From the NCBI GenBank assembly GCA_027345905.1, contig DAIETC010000236.1:1-8057 (forward strand): a stretch of DNA of 8,057 nucleotides, written 5' to 3'. Below the pieces are notes generated by a model. The model had not been told where the DNA came from. It made no database searches and worked only from the letters and a program-made list of their open reading frames with translations. A program made the translations under genes and the position numbers. Every line of letters starts with the position of its first letter. Positions within the stretch are counted from its first letter, which is position 1. Of this stretch, positions 6,342 to 8,057 are shown piece by piece. This DNA is from Kineosporiaceae bacterium. Its GTDB lineage: Bacteria > Actinomycetota > Actinomycetes > Actinomycetales > Angustibacteraceae.

Positions 6342-7700
6342 CATGCCGGCGATCAGCCGATCCACCCGCTCGTCCACGCTGGCGAACGGGTCCTTGCACA
6401 GCACGGTCCGTTGCGCCTGGTCGTTCAGCTTCAGGTGCACCCAGTCGACGGTGAAGTCGCGTCGGCGCTCCTGAGCGGCCCGGACGAAGTCCCCACGCAG
6501 CTTGGCCCGGGTGGTCTGCGGCGGCACGTTCTTGGCCTCGAAGATCTCCAGGTCGCTGGCCACGCGCTCAACCTGACCGGCCCGCTGCAGCAGGTAGAAC
6601 AGCCCCCGGCGGCGGTGGATGTCGTGGTAGGCCAGGTCGACCTGGGCGATCCGGGCGCTGGACAGGGACAGCCCGTGCCGGGCGCGGTACCGCTCGATCA
6701 GCCGGTACTTGATCACCCAGTCGATCTCGCGCTCGACCAGCGACAGGTCGCCGGTGTCGACCGCGCGCAGCGTGCGCCCCCACAGGTCCAGTACCGACTT
6801 GTGCGCCGAGCTGGCCGCGCCCTGCTGGTCGACGAACTCCACGGCGCGCTCGTAGTACTCGGTCTGCATCGCCAGGGCCGACAGCTCGCGTCCGTTCGCG
6901 AGCCGCACCGTGCGGCGTCCGGTCATGTCGTGGCTCATCTCGCGGATCGCCCGGATCGGGTTCTCCAGGGTCAGGTCGCGCATGACCACACCGGCCTCGA
7001 TCATCTGCAGCACCAGGTCGGCCGAGCCCACCTTGAGCATCGTCGTGGTCTCGCTCATGTTGGAGTCCCCGACGATGACGTGCAGCCGGCGGTAGCGCTC
7101 GGCGTCCGCGTGCGGCTCGTCGCGGGTGTTGATGATCGGCCGGGAGCGGGTGGTGGCGCTGGACACGCCCTCCCAGATGTGGTCGGCCCGCTGGCTGACG
7201 CAGTACATCGCGCCGCGCGGCGTCTGCAGCACCTTGCCGGCGCCGCAGACGATCTGCCGGCTGACCAGGAACGGGATCAGCACGTCGGACATGCGCTGGA
7301 AGTCCCCCTGGCGGGGCACCAGGTAGTTCTCGTGGCAGCCGTAGGAGTTGCCCGCGGAGTCGGTGTTGTTCTTGAACAAGAACACGTCACCGACGATGCC
7401 CTCTTCGCTGAGCCGGGACTGCGCGTCGGCAACCAGCCCCTCCAGGATCCGCTCCCCGGCCTTGTCATGGACGACGACCTGGCGCACGTCGTCGCACTCG
7501 GGCGTCGCGTACTCGGGGTGCGAGCCGACGTCCAGGTACAACCGGGCCCCGTTGCGCAAGAACACGTTGCTGGACCGGCCCCAGGAGACGACCCGCCGGA
7601 ACAGGTAGCGCGCCACCTCGTCTGGGCTCAGCCGGCGCTGGCCCTCGAACGTGCACGTCACGCCGTACTCGTTCTCGATGCCGAAGATCCGCCGCTGCAT
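6339..7700 (-). CDS. pafA: Pup--protein ligase PafA
   Basis: PafA uses ATP to activate the C-terminal glutamate of the small protein Pup and joins it to substrate lysines, marking proteins for the actinobacterial proteasome. The 453-residue product is of normal length, with a glutamine-synthetase-like N-terminal domain and a smaller C-terminal domain (about 400-453). Visible landmarks are RIFGIENEYGVTC (4-16, with metal-binding E9), SNVFLRNGARLYLDVGSHPEY (44-64, with catalytic base D57), FKNNTDSAGNSYGCHENYL (109-127), WEGVSSATTRSRPIINTRDE (176-195), GDSNMSETTTMLKVG (211-225) and the C-terminal DFTVDWVHLKLNDQAQRTVLC (415-435). These identify PafA rather than its relative Dop. The start ATG 7700 is fixed by homology but has no ribosome-binding site; it overlaps the stop of a small upstream ORF as TGATG. 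No proteasome or Pup gene lies in this window. Confidence 0.98.
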   Translation of the reverse strand: MQRRIFGIENEYGVTCTFEGQRRLSPDEVARYLFRRVVSWGRSSNVFLRNGARLYLDVGSHPEYATPECDDVRQVVVHDKAGERILEGLVADAQSRLSEEGIVGDVFLFKNNTDSAGNSYGCHENYLVPRQGDFQRMSDVLIPFLVSRQIVCGAGKVLQTPRGAMYCVSQRADHIWEGVSSATTRSRPIINTRDEPHADAERYRRLHVIVGDSNMSETTTMLKVGSADLVLQMIEAGVVMRDLTLENPIRAIREMSHDMTGRRTVRLANGRELSALAMQTEYYERAVEFVDQQGAASSAHKSVLDLWGRTLRAVDTGDLSLVEREIDWVIKYRLIERYRARHGLSLSSARIAQVDLAYHDIHRRRGLFYLLQRAGQVERVASDLEIFEAKNVPPQTTRAKLRGDFVRAAQERRRDFTVDWVHLKLNDQAQRTVLCKDPFASVDERVDRLIAGM

Positions 7701-7753
7701 CAGTGACCAGCGCGCCCGTCGGGTCCGTGTCCACCCATCGCTGGCTGCCCTCC
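7700..7753 (-). promoter_or_regulatory. Leader ORF with ribosome-binding site, coupled to pafA
   Basis: On the minus strand GGAGGG (7753-7748) is followed after nine bases by ATG (7738) and 12 codons (MGGHGPDGRAGH), ending in a TGA at 7702-7700. The final A of that stop is the first base of the pafA ATG (TGATG). pafA has no ribosome site of its own, so ribosomes finishing the leader could restart on pafA. The frame is closed upstream by TAG at 7783-7781, with no other ATG or GTG start. The peptide resembles no known attenuator leader. Translation is inferred, not shown. Confidence 0.45.
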
Positions 7754-7869
7754 ATCACGCGGCCGATGACCTTCTGCTGGCTACAGCCTCGCACCTTGGT
7801 GCCGGTGCAGGCATCCCGCCACTCAGGCCAGGCCCGTTCAGCGCGTTCGGCTGCCCCGCCTCGACCCGG

Positions 7870-7934
7870 ACGCCGAGATCGCACAAAGTGGGGACTTTCG
7901 GCTTCAAAGTGCCCGGAAACTGCGATCTCGACGC
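7870..7934. repeat. 65-base palindromic repeat, copy B (upstream of pafA)
   Basis: The outer stem CGAGATCGCA (7874-7883) pairs perfectly with TGCGATCTCG (7921-7930). The next five positions on each side (7884-7888 against 7916-7920) do not pair. Then TGGGGACTTT (7889-7898) pairs with AAAGTGCCCG (7906-7915), with one G/G mismatch and one wobble, around a seven-base loop (7899-7905). Length and ends match copy A at 6202-6266 without gaps, and the right arm (AAAGTGCCC-GGAA--TGC--TCTCGA-GC) is the best conserved part. It lies 31 bases beyond the stop of the upstream GNAT-like gene. Confidence 0.8.
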
Positions 7935-7939
7935 GAGGT

Positions 7940-7958
7940 CGCCCCCGATCGGGGGGCG
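7940..7958. terminator. GC hairpin downstream of the GNAT-like gene
   Basis: CCCCCGATCGGGGG (7942-7955) is a perfect palindrome, extendable to CGCCCCC/GGGGGCG if one extra G (7956) is bulged. It starts seven bases after the minus-strand stop at 7966 and immediately precedes palindrome B. There is no U-tract, as is common for actinobacterial hairpin terminators, so termination is plausible but unproven. A protein-binding palindrome is the alternative. Confidence 0.4.
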
Positions 7959-7965
7959 GCGGGCC

Positions 7966-8057
7966 CTACACCGGACGGCGCATCAGCTGCAGGCGCGCGC
8001 CCCGCTCGTCGGTGCGGACCGCGGCGTCGACGTACCCGTGCTTTCGGTAGAACTCCA
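7966..8057 (-). CDS. Probable GNAT-family acetyltransferase, C-terminal end
   Basis: Only the last 29 complete codons are present, ending in TAG at 7968-7966; the rest lies beyond the right edge. The peptide EFYRKHGYVDAAVRTDERG followed by ARLQLMRRPV matches the usual C-terminal end of GNAT N-acetyltransferases. In that family FYxxxGF/Y is the acetyl-CoA-side helix-to-strand turn, and the protein closes on a final beta strand with the pattern h-x-h-M. The substrate cannot be judged from this fragment. The frame continues to the edge without a stop and points the same way as pafA, 265 bases upstream of it. The two hairpins in between suggest that it ends in its own transcript. Confidence 0.65.
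   Translation of the reverse strand, partial: EFYRKHGYVDAAVRTDERGARLQLMRRPV

Noticed and set aside
5838..7706. Very long plus-strand open frame (over 600 codons) antisense to pafA and the FKBP lipoprotein
   Set aside because: It is a mirror frame of GC-rich coding sequence. Its translation is His/Val/Gln/Arg-rich with no domain pattern, while the opposite strand encodes an unmistakable PafA and FKBP protein.
7741..7866. Possible tRNA or pseudogene remnant between the GNAT-like gene and pafA
   Set aside because: No cloverleaf arms or GGTTCRA-like T-loop could be found. The open minus-strand frame here runs on into pafA in a different frame and has no recognisable protein motif.
6202..7934. 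CRISPR array suggested by similar palindromic repeats
   Set aside because: There are only two copies, 1.6 kb apart with a gene between them, no regular spacers and no cas genes.

Overview
The window is very GC-rich with tight gene packing and GTG/ATG starts. It carries the Pup-ligase gene pafA together with pafB, pafC, tatA and tatC. This combination points to an actinobacterium that has the Pup-proteasome system. The gene order resembles the mycobacterial pafA-pafB-pafC-tatA-tatC locus, but the extra genes between these members point to a non-mycobacterial lineage. I cannot name the genus from sequence alone.

Layout, left to right. Positions 1-3540 are one minus-strand block, transcribed in the order pafB, pafC (4-base overlap), a small zinc-ribbon-like protein, a small one-helix membrane protein, tatA and tatC; tatC runs off the left edge. 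A 64-base divergent spacer (3541-3604) separates pafB from a plus-strand DUF3866 gene (3605-4708), which looks leaderless. That gene converges, with a 3-base gap, on a second minus-strand block. This block holds a 329-residue lipoprotein with two FKBP-type prolyl isomerase domains (5117-6106) followed by a 126-residue cytoplasmic FKBP (4712-5092). Upstream of that lie pafA (6339-7700) and, at the right edge, the last 29 residues of what looks like a GNAT acetyltransferase.

The genes fall into three functional themes. PafA attaches Pup to lysines of proteins destined for the proteasome. PafB and PafC are WYL-domain regulators that, in mycobacteria, together activate DNA-damage genes. TatA/TatC form the twin-arginine export machinery, and the two FKBP proteins assist protein folding inside and outside the membrane. 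The theme is protein quality control and export linked to a stress regulator.

The least expected material is in the spacers around pafA. Two 65-base imperfect palindromes of identical length (6202-6266 and 7870-7934) flank pafA. They are about two-thirds identical and share one compensatory stem change. A 17-base tandem repeat ends exactly on the pafA stop codon. A 12-codon leader ORF with a strong ribosome-binding site ends in a TGATG overlap with the pafA start, which has no ribosome-binding site of its own. No tRNA, rRNA, CRISPR array, insertion sequence or phage gene is visible.
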